A stretch of DNA of 64,000 bases from DASXMT01 sp963781305 (GCA_963781305.1 CAWAFL010000011.1:1-64000); one strand, 5' to 3'; shown: positions 42,365 to 51,433, counted from the first letter of the stretch. Numbers and translations: made by a program. The notes: generated by a model from the sequence alone, not told the origin.

Positions 42365-42790
42365 TCACGAGTATCGACGGGCGATGCGAACTCCCCATGC
42401 CACCAACGGCGCCTGTAAGGGCAATCGTGCCCACGCCGCGGCGGACCGAGCGTTCTTTGGTGCACCGGCGTCGAGGGCCATCTGGATGTTCCCGGGGAAG
42501 ACGGCGACCAGGGTGGCCGCGGCGGACCACCCGCCGGCCCGCCGGACACTCGGGGTCGCCGCCAGGAGGAGCGCACCTGATGTCGCCTCGGCCACCCCGC
42601 TGGCGTACACCCAGAACCGGGGGCTTCCCAGCCGGGCCGGAATCAGCTTGACGTACACACGCGGCGCGACGGCATGGACGAGGCTGGAGAACAAGAGGAT
42701 CCCTGCCAGCCAGAGTCGGGACCTTCGGGCCTTTGGATCCTCAACGCCTGCTGCCTGATAGTCCATCGATTCTTGGCCGGCCATGGGCAC
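42365..42790 (-). CDS. DoxX-like small membrane protein
   Basis: 141 residues with four helices: LWLAGILLFSSLVHAVAP, FWVYASGVAEATSGALLLAA, WSAAATLVAVFPGNIQMALD and RLPLQAPLVAWGVRIARR. The FPGNIQMAL motif is typical of DoxX-family proteins. Function unknown. ATG 42790 is chosen; ATG 42766 (MDYQAAG) is possible. Confidence 0.8.
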   Translation of the reverse strand: MPMAGQESMDYQAAGVEDPKARRSRLWLAGILLFSSLVHAVAPRVYVKLIPARLGSPRFWVYASGVAEATSGALLLAATPSVRRAGGWSAAATLVAVFPGNIQMALDAGAPKNARSAAAWARLPLQAPLVAWGVRIARRYS

Positions 42791-42853
42791 AGCTTACGAG
42801 TGGCATCGAGCACTCCCGCTGCCGGGACTTCGGTTGACCCGTCACCGGCCGCG

Positions 42854-43705
42854 TCATGCGTCCCGTCGGGCCGTTCGCCACGCTCCGACGACCAAGGGGA
42901 CGCAGACCCAAAACCCGATCAGCACCGCGATCGACGGTACCGTCATGGTCAACCCGCCCTGAGGACCAACCTGGCCCAGGCCTGCTGGCTGGAGCTGCCG
43001 GAGGACGATGCCCGGGAGCAGCTGTCGGATGTCGTCGAATCCCGAGGTTCGCATGAAGATCGGGGTCAGCACCAGCTGGATGGCCAGGAGGACGCCTACC
43101 GTGGTCGACCGTGTCCCGATGACCGAGGCCACGCCCAGGGCTATGGCGAACAGGACGACGGTCCCGAGCTCGACCCAGAGCCCGGACCAGAACATCAGGC
43201 CGATGGAGGGAGCCGGATTGTTTCCGGCAAGGGCGACCGAGGCCACCGAGATGAGGGCGAAGGCCACCGCGATGATGGGAACCAGGACGGCCAGGGCGGC
43301 CGGGATGCGCGCCGTGTAGAGCGCCCAACGGGACCGGCCGGTGACCACCAGGCTGCGGAAGACGCCGGCGCTCAAGTCGGATGACCCGGCCGAGGCCCCG
43401 ATCATGATGGCCACGATCGCACCAAGCTCGGACAGGGCGAAGGACATGTTGGCAAAGGCATCCATGCCGCCGGCCGGTCCGTAGTGTGCCGGCTCGGCCA
43501 GGTGCAAGATGGCCCGGATCACGAAGACGGCGATCACCACACCGGGCGCCAGCAGCAACGCCGCCGCCATCAACCCCCGCCGACGGCGAAGCTTCAACAC
43601 CTCGGCCCGGATCAGCCGGGAGCCGGGGAACCACCCACCATCAGGCCGGCCGTTGGAAGAGGCGGTGGCAGCGGTGTAGCGGTCCGCGGTCAGCGTGGTG
43701 CTCAT
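42854..43705 (-). CDS. ABC-2 type transporter permease
   Basis: 283 residues from ATG 43705 (MSTTLTADRYTAATASSNGR). Six hydrophobic segments, beginning with EVLKLRRRRGLMAAALLLAP, the usual cytoplasmic-helix entry of ABC-2 permeases. It is encoded 28 bases after its ATPase, and the two form an efflux or export unit. The neighbouring divergent two-component system suggests regulated antimicrobial export, in the manner of BceAB/NatAB-type systems, but no large extracellular domain is present. Substrate unknown. Confidence 0.88.
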   Translation of the reverse strand: MSTTLTADRYTAATASSNGRPDGGWFPGSRLIRAEVLKLRRRRGLMAAALLLAPGVVIAVFVIRAILHLAEPAHYGPAGGMDAFANMSFALSELGAIVAIMIGASAGSSDLSAGVFRSLVVTGRSRWALYTARIPAALAVLVPIIAVAFALISVASVALAGNNPAPSIGLMFWSGLWVELGTVVLFAIALGVASVIGTRSTTVGVLLAIQLVLTPIFMRTSGFDDIRQLLPGIVLRQLQPAGLGQVGPQGGLTMTVPSIAVLIGFWVCVPLVVGAWRTARRDA

Positions 43706-43733
43706 CGGGGTTCTCCTGACGTCAAGGGGCGGG

Positions 43734-44702
43734 TCATCGGTTCGCATCGATCGTCGAGGTGATCTCCAGGAATCGATCCTCGAGGGTGGGGCGGGAGAGC
43801 TCCAAGCCGAACACGTCGACGTCGGTCTCGACCAGCCGACGGTTCAACTCGCCGGCCATCAGCCGGCCATCGGCGCCACGCCGCAGGTGGACCACGATGC
43901 CATCGGCTGAGCTGTCCACGTCGCTGACCACGGGGAGGGACCAGGCGACGGCTGATGCCCCTTGCGGATCGCTGCAGTCGACGCGGAGAACCGGGGCACG
44001 GGAGATCACCGAGCTCATCGAGCCCTGTGACACTACGCGGCCGTTGTCCACGATGGCGACGGCATCGCACGTCTTCTCCACTTCGTCGAGGAGGTGGGAC
44101 GACAGCACGACGGTACGGCCCTCGTCGACGAAGCTCTTGATCATGGAGCGGAACTCGAGCATGCCTGCGGGGTCCAGGCCGTTCATCGGCTCGTCGAGGA
44201 TCATGAGATCGGGGTCGCCAAGGAGACAAGCGGCCACCCCAAGGCGTTGCCGCATGCCCATGGAATACTCCGAGACCCTGTCGTCGGCCCGCTCGGTCAG
44301 GCGCACACGCTCCAACGAGGCGGGGATGCGAGCGTGAGCGGCCTGGTCTCGAGCCGCGGCCAGGATCGAGAGGTTCTGCCGGCCGGTGAGGTAGCCGTGG
44401 AACCGTGGCTCGTCGACGATTGCCCCCACCCGGGCCAGCGCCTCGGTGCGACGGCTGGGCACGGGGATGCCCAACAGTGACATGGTCCCCGTGGTGGCCG
44501 GCGTGAGCCCCAAGAGCACGCGGATAAGGGTGGTCTTGCCCGCACCGTTCGGGCCCAGGTAGCCAAACGTACTGCCGCGGGGTACCTGGAGGGCCACGTT
44601 GTCGATGACGGTGCGGTCGCCGAACCGCTTGGTCAGACCGGTCACTTCGACGGCCAAGTCACTGCGAGGTGACGGTGCGGGGGAAGGGCGTGGGGTGCTC
44701 AT
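43734..44702 (-). CDS. ABC transporter ATPase (ABC-2/drug-type)
   Basis: 322 residues from ATG 44702 (upstream GTG/ATG codons to 44741 give only a short extension). Walker A GPNGAGKTTLIRVLLG, signature YSMGMRQRLGVAACLLG, Walker B LMILDEPMNGLDP and H-loop VLSSHLLDEVEKTCD. The C-terminal ACT-like accessory domain (VLRVDCSDPQGASAVAWSLP) is typical of DrrA/CcmA-like exporters. It is the first gene of the leftward pair and is divergent from the histidine kinase with a 185-base shared control region. Confidence 0.93.
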   Translation of the reverse strand: MSTPRPSPAPSPRSDLAVEVTGLTKRFGDRTVIDNVALQVPRGSTFGYLGPNGAGKTTLIRVLLGLTPATTGTMSLLGIPVPSRRTEALARVGAIVDEPRFHGYLTGRQNLSILAAARDQAAHARIPASLERVRLTERADDRVSEYSMGMRQRLGVAACLLGDPDLMILDEPMNGLDPAGMLEFRSMIKSFVDEGRTVVLSSHLLDEVEKTCDAVAIVDNGRVVSQGSMSSVISRAPVLRVDCSDPQGASAVAWSLPVVSDVDSSADGIVVHLRRGADGRLMAGELNRRLVETDVDVFGLELSRPTLEDRFLEITSTIDANR

Positions 44703-44887
44703 GGGACTCACTGTGACGGCCGGACGGCTCGCTGTCGTCACCCCGAGGACTGATTCGGACCCGCGGCGGCCACCGTTGGTCGAGCCTGAGACGGCCCTCC
44801 GTTCGGGTCGGCGTCATGCTCGGGGATGAGACGAGGATCGCCCTGGGGGGTGACGTCCCCGGAGCGATCTTTGGCTACCGTTTGTCT

Positions 44888-46105
44888 GTGCGAGTTCGCA
44901 GGGGTCCGGGGGCGTGGCTGCACCGTCACCCGACCATTGCCGACGGCACCGTCGCCGTCGTGCTCTTGGCGGTGGGGTTCGTCGCTGCCTCCCGGGGCGG
45001 TCATCGGGTGGACGGTGCCCAAGTCCTCCTGCTGGCCGAGGTTCTGCCCATTACCTGGCGACGGCGCTTCCCTCGGGCTGTGTTCGCCATCAGCGGCACA
45101 GCCACCTTCGTGGCCCTGGCCACCGGGCAGATCGGGGGCGTCGCCCCCCTCGCCGCGCTGATCGCCCTCTACACGGTGTCGGCGCGCTGCGATCGGCGGT
45201 GGTCGATCGGAGCCGGTGTCGTCGCCTGGGCCGGGGTGGTGGCCGTCGTCCTCGTGCAGGACCAGCCCACGCCGTTTCGGTTCCAGGTGCTGGTGGCGCC
45301 GGTGGCCCTGATCGCCGGCGCCTGGCTGATCGGGGACAACCTGCGGGTACGGCGGGAGTACGTGGCCCACCTGGAGGAGCGGGCCGAGCGGATGGAGGCC
45401 GAGCAGGAGGCGGAGGCCCGCCGAGCCGCTGACGGCGAGCGGGCCCGAATCGCCCGGGAGCTCCATGACGTGGTGGCCCACCATGTCAGCGTCATCGCCG
45501 TGCAGGCCGGAGCGGCCCGGATGGTGGCCGAGAGCCGGCCGGTGGCGTCGTCCTCCGAACCGAGTGGTTCGGAGGACATGCTGGCCTCGATCGAGGTCAC
45601 CGCCCGTCAGGCCCTCTCGGAGCTGCGCCGATTGCTCGGTGTCCTACGCAAGGGGGAAGACAGGGTCGACCACGCCCCCCAGCCCGGGCTCGACCAGCTC
45701 GGCTCGCTGGTCGACCAGGTTCGGGCCGCTGGCGTCACCGTTGACGTGTCCCTCTCCCGCTCGATGCCCCCCGATCTGCCGCCAGGCGTAGACCTCTCTG
45801 CCTACCGGATCGTCCAAGAGGCGCTCACCAATGTGCTCAAGCATGGCGGCGGAGCGCCGACCAGGGTGGCCATGCACTTCGACGAGGACGGCCTGGATCT
45901 GGCCGTCACCGACTCAGGCTCCGGGGCCCTGACCACGCCCGTCTCGCTGGCGGAGAGCTCCTCGAGGGCCTCGCCCGGCGGTCATGGGATCATCGGCATG
46001 CAAGAGCGCGTGGCTATGTTCGGAGGCGAGCTGTCTGCGGGGCGACTTCCCGGCGGGGGCTTCGAGGTCCGAGCTCGCATCCCCTGCGACCGGGAGCGGG
46101 CGTGA
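44888..46105 (+). CDS. Sensor histidine kinase, NarL/DesK-associated type (HisKA_3)
   Basis: 405 residues from GTG 44888 (ATG 44816 would add 24 residues). Four N-terminal membrane helices with little external sequence (about residues 20-135) and a coiled coil (EERAERMEAEQEAEARRAAD). The phospho-acceptor region ARIARELHDVVAHHVSVIAV is the HisKA_3 box with His in ELHDVVAHH. The HATPase domain has YRIVQEALTNVLKHGGGAP and GHGIIGMQERVAMFGGEL. It senses an unknown membrane or envelope signal. The stop overlaps the response-regulator GTG (GTGA). Confidence 0.93.
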   Translation: MRVRRGPGAWLHRHPTIADGTVAVVLLAVGFVAASRGGHRVDGAQVLLLAEVLPITWRRRFPRAVFAISGTATFVALATGQIGGVAPLAALIALYTVSARCDRRWSIGAGVVAWAGVVAVVLVQDQPTPFRFQVLVAPVALIAGAWLIGDNLRVRREYVAHLEERAERMEAEQEAEARRAADGERARIARELHDVVAHHVSVIAVQAGAARMVAESRPVASSSEPSGSEDMLASIEVTARQALSELRRLLGVLRKGEDRVDHAPQPGLDQLGSLVDQVRAAGVTVDVSLSRSMPPDLPPGVDLSAYRIVQEALTNVLKHGGGAPTRVAMHFDEDGLDLAVTDSGSGALTTPVSLAESSSRASPGGHGIIGMQERVAMFGGELSAGRLPGGGFEVRARIPCDRERA

Positions 46106-46839
46106 GCATCCGGGTCCTGGTGGTCGACGACCAGGCGCTGGTGCGCACCGGGTTCCGCATGATCCTCGAGACCCAGGCCGACATCGAGGTGGTCGGAGAG
46201 GCGGCCGACGGCTCCGCCGCGCTCGACCTGGCCGCCGCCGTCACCCCTGACGTGGTCCTGATGGATATCCGGATGCCCGGCATGGATGGCATCGCCGCCA
46301 CCCGGGTCCTCTTCGGCGGCGAGGGCAGTGCCCGTGCCGCGGCCTCGGTGACGACACGGCCCCGTGTGATCATCCTGACCACCTACGACCTCGACGAGTA
46401 CGTGTTCGAGGCGCTCGAGGTGGGTGCATCCGGGTTCCTGTTGAAAGACGTCCGTCCTGAAGACCTGGTCCAAGGGGTGCGGGTGGTGGCCGCCGGGGAT
46501 GCGTTGCTGGCTCCAGCGGTGACCGGGCGTCTCATCGCTGAATTCGCTGGTCGGGCTCGGCGCGCCACCGTGGCGCCCGATCCCCGCATGGGACAGCTGA
46601 CCCCCCGAGAGCGGGAGGTCCTCGGCCTCATGGCCAGGGGCTTGTCCAATTCGGAGATCGCCGGCGCCGCCTATGTCAGCGAGAACACGGTCAAGACCCA
46701 CGTGGCCAGGATCTTCGACAAGCTGCAACTGCGGGACCGGGCCCAGGCGGTTATCGCAGCCTATGAGGCCGGCCTGGTCACTCCCGGTTCGACGCCCGAC
46801 GCCCGCTCGACGGTCTCCCGCCAGGCCAACCAGGCCTGA
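46102..46839 (+). CDS. Response regulator, NarL/LuxR type
   Basis: 245 residues from GTG 46102. Receiver: VLVVDDQALVRTGFRMIL (acidic pair), phospho-acceptor Asp in VVLMDIRMPGMDGI, Thr in VIILTTYDLDEYVF and Lys in GFLLKDVRPEDL. LuxR DNA-binding domain: LTPREREVLGLMARGLSNSE, then VSENTVKTHVARIFDKL. A short insert (about 74-85) lies between the Asp and Thr strands. Coupled to the kinase gene and likely controls the divergent ABC exporter. Its last 79 bases overlap the 3' end of the opposite-strand rhodanese gene. Confidence 0.94.
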   Translation: MSIRVLVVDDQALVRTGFRMILETQADIEVVGEAADGSAALDLAAAVTPDVVLMDIRMPGMDGIAATRVLFGGEGSARAAASVTTRPRVIILTTYDLDEYVFEALEVGASGFLLKDVRPEDLVQGVRVVAAGDALLAPAVTGRLIAEFAGRARRATVAPDPRMGQLTPREREVLGLMARGLSNSEIAGAAYVSENTVKTHVARIFDKLQLRDRAQAVIAAYEAGLVTPGSTPDARSTVSRQANQA

Positions 46840-47180
46840 TAGCCACCGATCAGGTCAGCGGCGTTCCGGTAACCCAGCGCTCGGACGGTGTCGGCGGCCA
46901 GGCTCGAGGCGTAGCCTTCGGAGCAGACCACGACCACGGTCTGCTCGTACCCCTTGACCTCGGAGATCCGATGATCGCCCGACGGGTCGAGCCGCCACTC
47001 GAGCACGTTGCGTTCGATGACCACCGCGCCGGGAAGCTCACCCTCCTCGGCACGCTGGGCGACCGGTCGGATGTCAACGATCAGACCGCCGGCGGCGGCG
47101 AGGGGTTCGAGGTCGGCGGGTCCAACGCGGGAAATTCGCTGGCGAGCCTGGTCAACCAGCTCGTCGGCGGTGGCGCTCAC
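46761..47180 (-). CDS. Rhodanese-domain protein (single domain)
   Basis: 139 residues from GTG 47180. The rhodanese core is LIVDIRPVAQRAEEGELPGA, and the active-site loop VVVCSEGYASSLAA has the sulfur-accepting Cys. YRNAADLIGGYQAWL is the usual end. It probably transfers sulfane sulfur. The GTG overlaps the stop of the cysteine dioxygenase gene (GTGA), so the two are translated together; a sulfur-oxidation or detoxification link is sensible. The 3' end runs 79 bases into the convergent response-regulator gene. Confidence 0.88.
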   Translation of the reverse strand: MSATADELVDQARQRISRVGPADLEPLAAAGGLIVDIRPVAQRAEEGELPGAVVIERNVLEWRLDPSGDHRISEVKGYEQTVVVVCSEGYASSLAADTVRALGYRNAADLIGGYQAWLAWRETVERASGVEPGVTRPAS

Positions 47181-47770
47181 GAAGGGTCGTGAGCGCGGGT
47201 GACGTCGAAAGGCCCGACCGGCTCGACGATCTCGGTGCGGACCGTCTGCAGCCGACCGGTGGGGGAGAGTCGGTAGTAGCTCATCGAGGTCAATTTAGGT
47301 CCGTACACGTGCACGCTGACGGCGTGATGGGGACCTACGTTCACGATGTCGTGTACGTAGTGCGAACCGAAGGTGCGGGATCCGCCCGTGTCGAGGTGGT
47401 TGGATTCGATCGTGGCCACACTCTGATCGGTCGGGCTCATCCTGGTCTCGATCAATGCACCTTTGGCCACGACCACGGCACCACTCGATTGGCCATGATC
47501 GTGGAGCTCGATCTTTCCGCCGGGCGGCCATCCGATGGCCCACGCCTCGAACAAATCTGTGGCGGCGAGGAGGACCCATCGCCGCTCGGGGACATCTCGC
47601 AAATCGGGGATCTCGGCGGCCGAGACGGCAAACCCCTCGGCGATGGCCAAGAGGTTAATTTCTCGCCGCGGACGCCGGGCGTAGGCGGCACCAGATTCAG
47701 GCGGGTTGGTAAAAGCAGCCGACTCGGGTGGGTTGGTAAAAGTACTGTCGGCCAAGAGAACGGATGCCAC
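47177..47770 (-). CDS. Cysteine dioxygenase-like cupin
   Basis: 197 residues. The iron-binding cupin motif reads WPPGGKIELHDHGQSSGAV, and the second His box region is HLDTGGSRTFGSHYVHDIVN, followed by VSVHVYGPKLTSMSYY, the standard CDO signature. It oxidises cysteine to cysteinesulfinate with O2. The N-terminus has a duplicated FTNPPES motif (residues about 11-17 and 20-26), so either the true start is downstream or the tail is repetitive. It overlaps the rhodanese gene by four bases. Confidence 0.9.
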   Translation of the reverse strand: MASVLLADSTFTNPPESAAFTNPPESGAAYARRPRREINLLAIAEGFAVSAAEIPDLRDVPERRWVLLAATDLFEAWAIGWPPGGKIELHDHGQSSGAVVVAKGALIETRMSPTDQSVATIESNHLDTGGSRTFGSHYVHDIVNVGPHHAVSVHVYGPKLTSMSYYRLSPTGRLQTVRTEIVEPVGPFDVTRAHDPS

Positions 47771-47823
47771 ATCAGAACTCTACGACCATAAACCCGACTA
47801 AGCAAGTCGGCTTTATAGATTGT

Positions 47824-48513
47824 TTAGTAAGCGTCGGCGTCGGCGGCGTCCATCCGGAGCCCTGTGGTGTCGGCTCCGTCCATCCGGAGCCCTGTGGTGT
47901 CGGCTCCGTCCATCCGGAGCCCCATGGTGTAGCCAGCCAAGAAGATGTTGGCATCGTGGAGGCGCGGGTAGCGCGCCTCGAGCTGGCGGAATTCGTGCGA
48001 GTGCTCGTATACCAGGAGGTGGGCCAACTCGTGGACGATGACCGAGTCGAGCACCCACGAGGGGACCGGTCGCAGGCGTTCGGCGATCCGAATCTCGCGG
48101 GTCGTGGTGGTGCATGACCCCCACCGCATCTGCTGGCGTGACGACCACCGGATCGAGGCGGGCCGAACGCCGTCGAGGTACCGATCAGCCAGCTCGACGG
48201 CCCGGTCCATCAGGAATTGATCTGAGGCGTGCAGGTGAGGCCGCTGCTTTAGTATCCGACCCACCAGGTGGTCAACCATCTCGTCCAGTTCGGCTCCCCG
48301 CAGCCAGTAGGGGGCGAGCACGACCACTCGGTCACCCTCCCACCGGGCGGCGGCCGTCTTTCGGCGTCGAGTGCTGTGTCGTATCTCCACCTTCGGGCCG
48401 GCAGGTTCCTCCGTCGAAAGAGGGGACTCCATGACCGACCCGTCTGCGAGGTCTTCGTTGCCGCCGGGCAACAGCTCGGGCTGGGAATGGAAGGGCAGCG
48501 TCATCTCCCTCAC
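47824..48513 (-). CDS. YgjP-type (M48-like) zinc metallopeptidase with C-terminal repeats
   Basis: 229 residues. The core has LHASDQFLMDRAVELADRYL, SRQQMRWGSCTTTTREIRIA and the zinc motif SVIVHELAHLLVYEHSHEF (HExxH with a third His), characteristic of the YgjP/DUF45 peptidase family. The N-terminal 40 residues are variable. The last 32 residues are built of a decapeptide GLRMDGADTT repeated twice plus a shorter third copy, encoded by a 30-bp tandem repeat. 53 bases separate it from the cysteine dioxygenase gene downstream. Confidence 0.88.
   Translation of the reverse strand: MREMTLPFHSQPELLPGGNEDLADGSVMESPLSTEEPAGPKVEIRHSTRRRKTAAARWEGDRVVVLAPYWLRGAELDEMVDHLVGRILKQRPHLHASDQFLMDRAVELADRYLDGVRPASIRWSSRQQMRWGSCTTTTREIRIAERLRPVPSWVLDSVIVHELAHLLVYEHSHEFRQLEARYPRLHDANIFLAGYTMGLRMDGADTTGLRMDGADTTGLRMDAADADAY
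47848..47930. repeat. 30-bp tandem repeat at the 3' end of the metallopeptidase gene
   Basis: Two identical 30-bp units, 47848-47877 and 47878-47907 (beginning GTCCATCCGGAGCCCTGTGG), then 23 bases of a third with one variant base pair (47908-47930). In frame, so it adds ten residues per copy. Likely length-variable between strains. Confidence 0.95.
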
Positions 48514-48760
48514 GCTACGGACCGGGTGCGACAGTCCGGACGAGGTCCGGGCTCAGCCTCCGGCGACCAGGGTCGCGCCACCGCGGATGGCGACAGCTTG
48601 TTTATCCTAAGCACACGGCCGGCAATCGCTGCGGATGCCGTCAGGCCTTCGATGGCGGTGACGCCTGAGCTTCCAAATGGCCCGAACGAGGAGTCCGCGG
48701 GGTCAGGGGTACGCTTGGCTCCGCCATATTGGAGACGAACCCCTTGAGCGAGGAGCGAAC

Positions 48761-49075
48761 GTGCGTGGAGCGCTGATCCGGTACCGGATCATGGCCTGGA
48801 TCGTGGGAGTCGGTCTGATCCTGGTGTTCATAGGCATACCGTTCCAGGCCGCCGGCCACCCCGGGTTCGAAAACGTGATCGGTCCCATCCACGGAACCTT
48901 GTACATCATCTACCTGATCGCTGGAGCCGACCTGGCCCGCAGGGCCCATTGGACGCTCGGGCGGATCGTCATGGTGGTCGTGGCCGGATTCGTCCCCTTT
49001 CTCGCCTTCATCGTGGAGCGCAAGGTCACCCACCAACTCGAGCAGTCCGGCGCGCTGGACGTCTCTGCCTCCTAG
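48761..49075 (+). CDS. DUF3817 membrane protein
   Basis: 104 residues from GTG 48761, preceded by GAGGAG; this gives the family N-terminus RGALIRYRIMAWIVGVGLIL. VIGPIHGTLYIIYLIAGADL and ARRAHWTLGRIVMVVVAGFV, then PFLAFIVERKVTHQL, complete the DUF3817 domain with three helices. In actinobacteria such proteins are often near guaA; here the neighbours are unrelated. Function unknown. The upstream frame to 48677 is not family-like. Confidence 0.88.
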   Translation: MRGALIRYRIMAWIVGVGLILVFIGIPFQAAGHPGFENVIGPIHGTLYIIYLIAGADLARRAHWTLGRIVMVVVAGFVPFLAFIVERKVTHQLEQSGALDVSAS

Positions 49076-49140
49076 GATCGCTACGGCCGCCGCCTCGCCG
49101 AACGAAAGTACGAAAACCCGAGAGCAAAGGACCGAACGCC

Positions 49141-49482
49141 ATGAGCACGTCCGATGACTGGTCCCCTGACCAGGAGCTCGATACCGAGACCTTCGAGCAG
49201 GCGGATGAAGCCCTCGACGAGGACGACGAGTTGAGCTCGCAGAGTGCCGACAGTCCCGATTCGCTGGCCCCCCGCAACCGGCAACTTCCCATCGACGACC
49301 TCGAGCTGGAGGAGGCGGGTGCCGAGCTCGATGATCCTGAGCAGCTCGCCGTCCTGGACGGAGGGATCGACGACCCCGACGGCGTGGGTGGGGACGAGGT
49401 GCGCACGCGATCCCGGTCGTTGGACGACGAGGGTTGGGATCTGGACGCAGACGAGGACATCGACGAGGACATCGGGGACTGA
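49141..49482 (+). CDS. Acidic, low-complexity protein (DUF5709-like)
   Basis: 113 residues from ATG 49141, very rich in Asp/Glu (DTETFEQADEALDEDDELSS and LDADEDIDEDIGD). Recognisable patch: SPDQELDTE plus an ARSLDDE-like segment (RTRSRSLDDEGWDLD). It resembles the short acidic DUF5709 proteins of actinobacteria. Function unknown. The longer frame starting 48949 is shadow of the DUF3817 gene. Confidence 0.65.
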   Translation: MSTSDDWSPDQELDTETFEQADEALDEDDELSSQSADSPDSLAPRNRQLPIDDLELEEAGAELDDPEQLAVLDGGIDDPDGVGGDEVRTRSRSLDDEGWDLDADEDIDEDIGD

Positions 49483-49569
49483 CGCCGACACCTTGGTGCG
49501 GCCGCCCGGCCGCGTCTACGTTCGGCCGGACAGGGCGCCAGATCACCGGCCGCTCGGTAGCCTGAGCAC

Positions 49570-50040
49570 ATGACCCCCACCTCTGCTCGCGATACCACGG
49601 TTGACCGCGACGGGCTCCTCGAATTCATTCGACCCCGCCACCACGCCGTTGTGTCGACCACCCGCCAGGACGGGCGACCGCAGCTCTCGCCGGTGACCAT
49701 GGGCGTGGACCCCGAGGGTCGGATCGTCGTATCGACTTATCCCGAGCGAGCCAAGGCCCGGAATGCAACTCGGGATGACCGGGTCTCGGTGTGCGTCCTG
49801 TCCGACGAGTTCGGTGGCGAATGGGTACAGGTCGACGGGCGCGCCGAGGTGATCACCCAACCGGAGGCGGTGGAGGGCCTGGTCGTCTACTTCCGCTCGA
49901 TCAGCGGTGAGCACCCCGATTGGGACGAGTATCGCGAAGCCATGCGCAGACAGGGGAAGGTCTTGCTCAGGGTGACGATCGATCGGTGGGGTCCCATCAG
50001 CCGAGGGGGGTTCCCACCCCGGCTCCTGACCGACGACTGA
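49570..50040 (+). CDS. PPOX-class F420-dependent oxidoreductase
   Basis: 156 residues, split-barrel flavin/F420-binding fold. RHHAVVSTTRQDGRPQLSPV, then VVSTYPERAKARNATRDDRV and WVQVDGRAEVI are typical of the PPOX/Rv1155-like F420 enzymes. It supports presence of coenzyme F420 in this organism. Substrate unknown. The short upstream region TAGCCTGAGCAC before the ATG suggests a leaderless mRNA. Confidence 0.85.
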   Translation: MTPTSARDTTVDRDGLLEFIRPRHHAVVSTTRQDGRPQLSPVTMGVDPEGRIVVSTYPERAKARNATRDDRVSVCVLSDEFGGEWVQVDGRAEVITQPEAVEGLVVYFRSISGEHPDWDEYREAMRRQGKVLLRVTIDRWGPISRGGFPPRLLTDD

Positions 50041-50274
50041 TCTGTCCGAAACCCCGTCTCACCCTGGGATTTCTCCAAACACGGGATCCCCGGCACTGAT
50101 CCACCACGAAACTCTGCGGGGATGGGTCGCCGTCGAAGTTTGCCCACTCTTTCGGAAATGTGGACCAGCCGAGTGGAAAGACGACCGTCTCGTCAGCGTT
50201 CTGTCACAGGACGGCAAGGAGAGAGTGAAATAAGATCAGGCGCACTCGCGGGCATGACGTACTTAGGAGGGTCC

Positions 50275-51051
50275 GTGGCAGCCACAGTCACGATGTACGA
50301 CTCGACATCACCCGGCGAAATCCCGACCGACGCTCAGGTGGTTGCCGGCTACGTGGATGGCATCTACGAATGGCTACCAACGGATTGGGCCCGATTTCCG
50401 GACGCCATCAAGAAGACCATCGCCGTCTTTACCAGTACCGACGCAGACATCCTGGACTCGGAGTTTCAAGATGCCATGGCCATCGACACTCCGGCATGGG
50501 TTCTGCGCCAACGGGCACGGGGTGCAGACCCGACGGTCTACTGTTCCCTCGTCGGACAGCCGGGCTATGGGTGGCCCTGGGTTAAACAAGCATTCGCTGA
50601 CGCCGGTGTAGCTCCACCTCACTATTGGATCGCCGACTACACCGACGAGCCCCACATGGTTGATGGCTCGGTTGCTACTCAATGGACCGACCATCAGGAT
50701 CTGTATGACATCAGCCTGGCCGACGAGAAATGGGTCGGTTTGGGCCTTCCCAGTCCGCATACCCCATCAGAGGACACCGCCATGCCACTTTCAGTCGCAA
50801 CTCTTCCAAACGGGACCGACGTTGTTGTCCAGATCGGCAGCGACGGCACCGTGTATGGCAAATCCCGTGCGGCGAGCATGACCTGGCAAAAGTCGGTCAA
50901 CAAGGTGATTGCGCAGGCCATTCCCGGATCCTCACCCTTAGCTCGTGTCGTTGACACCCAGTTTCAGTGTTTCATCGAGGCGGCCGATGCGCATGTGCTC
51001 TTGTTGGTGACCACTGACGGAATCGAGTGGGACCAGGCCGAGCTTCCATAG
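50275..51051 (+). CDS. GH25-like/DUF1906-type glycoside-hydrolase-like protein
   Basis: 258 residues from GTG 50275, with TTAGGAGGG seven bases upstream. The first 150 residues look like a lysozyme-type TIM barrel found in actinophage and actinobacterial proteins: VTMYDSTSPGEIPTDAQVVA, YWIADYTDEPH and VATQWTDHQDLYDISLAD (GH25-like C-terminal strand). The last 80 residues are a separate, beta-rich domain. There is no signal peptide. Base composition is less GC-rich than its neighbours, suggesting transfer. Earlier in-frame ATGs (to 50122) have no ribosome site. Confidence 0.7.
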   Translation: MAATVTMYDSTSPGEIPTDAQVVAGYVDGIYEWLPTDWARFPDAIKKTIAVFTSTDADILDSEFQDAMAIDTPAWVLRQRARGADPTVYCSLVGQPGYGWPWVKQAFADAGVAPPHYWIADYTDEPHMVDGSVATQWTDHQDLYDISLADEKWVGLGLPSPHTPSEDTAMPLSVATLPNGTDVVVQIGSDGTVYGKSRAASMTWQKSVNKVIAQAIPGSSPLARVVDTQFQCFIEAADAHVLLLVTTDGIEWDQAELP

Positions 51052-51433
51052 AGCCATCCCCCTGGGTGTCGGCGCGAAAACCGGTCGGCGAACGTAGACC
51101 GACGGCACGGCCCGCTCCACCGTGATGGTCTCATCCGGTGCCTTGACCCCATTCCGAGCCGTGGCTGAGACACCAATCTGGACACGATTCGACTTCCTTC
51201 GCCGCGCTTCCCCTGCGGAACCTCGGAAATGAGTCGAGCTCGGATCGCCTCGCGTCGGCGATGCCTTGCATCGTTGAACGGCTCACCTGCCGAATGTGGC
51301 CTGTGGCAGGATCACATCCGACATGAACACCTACCTCCCACACGCCGGCCGTTTCCTCCCTGACGCTTTTGCCCGTAGCCATCAGTACAGGTTGATCGGG
51401 TGGGTGCATCCCTAGGAGGTAAACATCCAGCTG
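51052..51433. other. Gap before the tRNA gene
   Basis: No gene supported in 382 bases. A minus-strand open frame covering the tRNA (51312-51593) gives the GSNLRPRDYESPALTTELL peptide, which is the well-known false ORF antisense to a tRNA. Confidence 0.6.
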
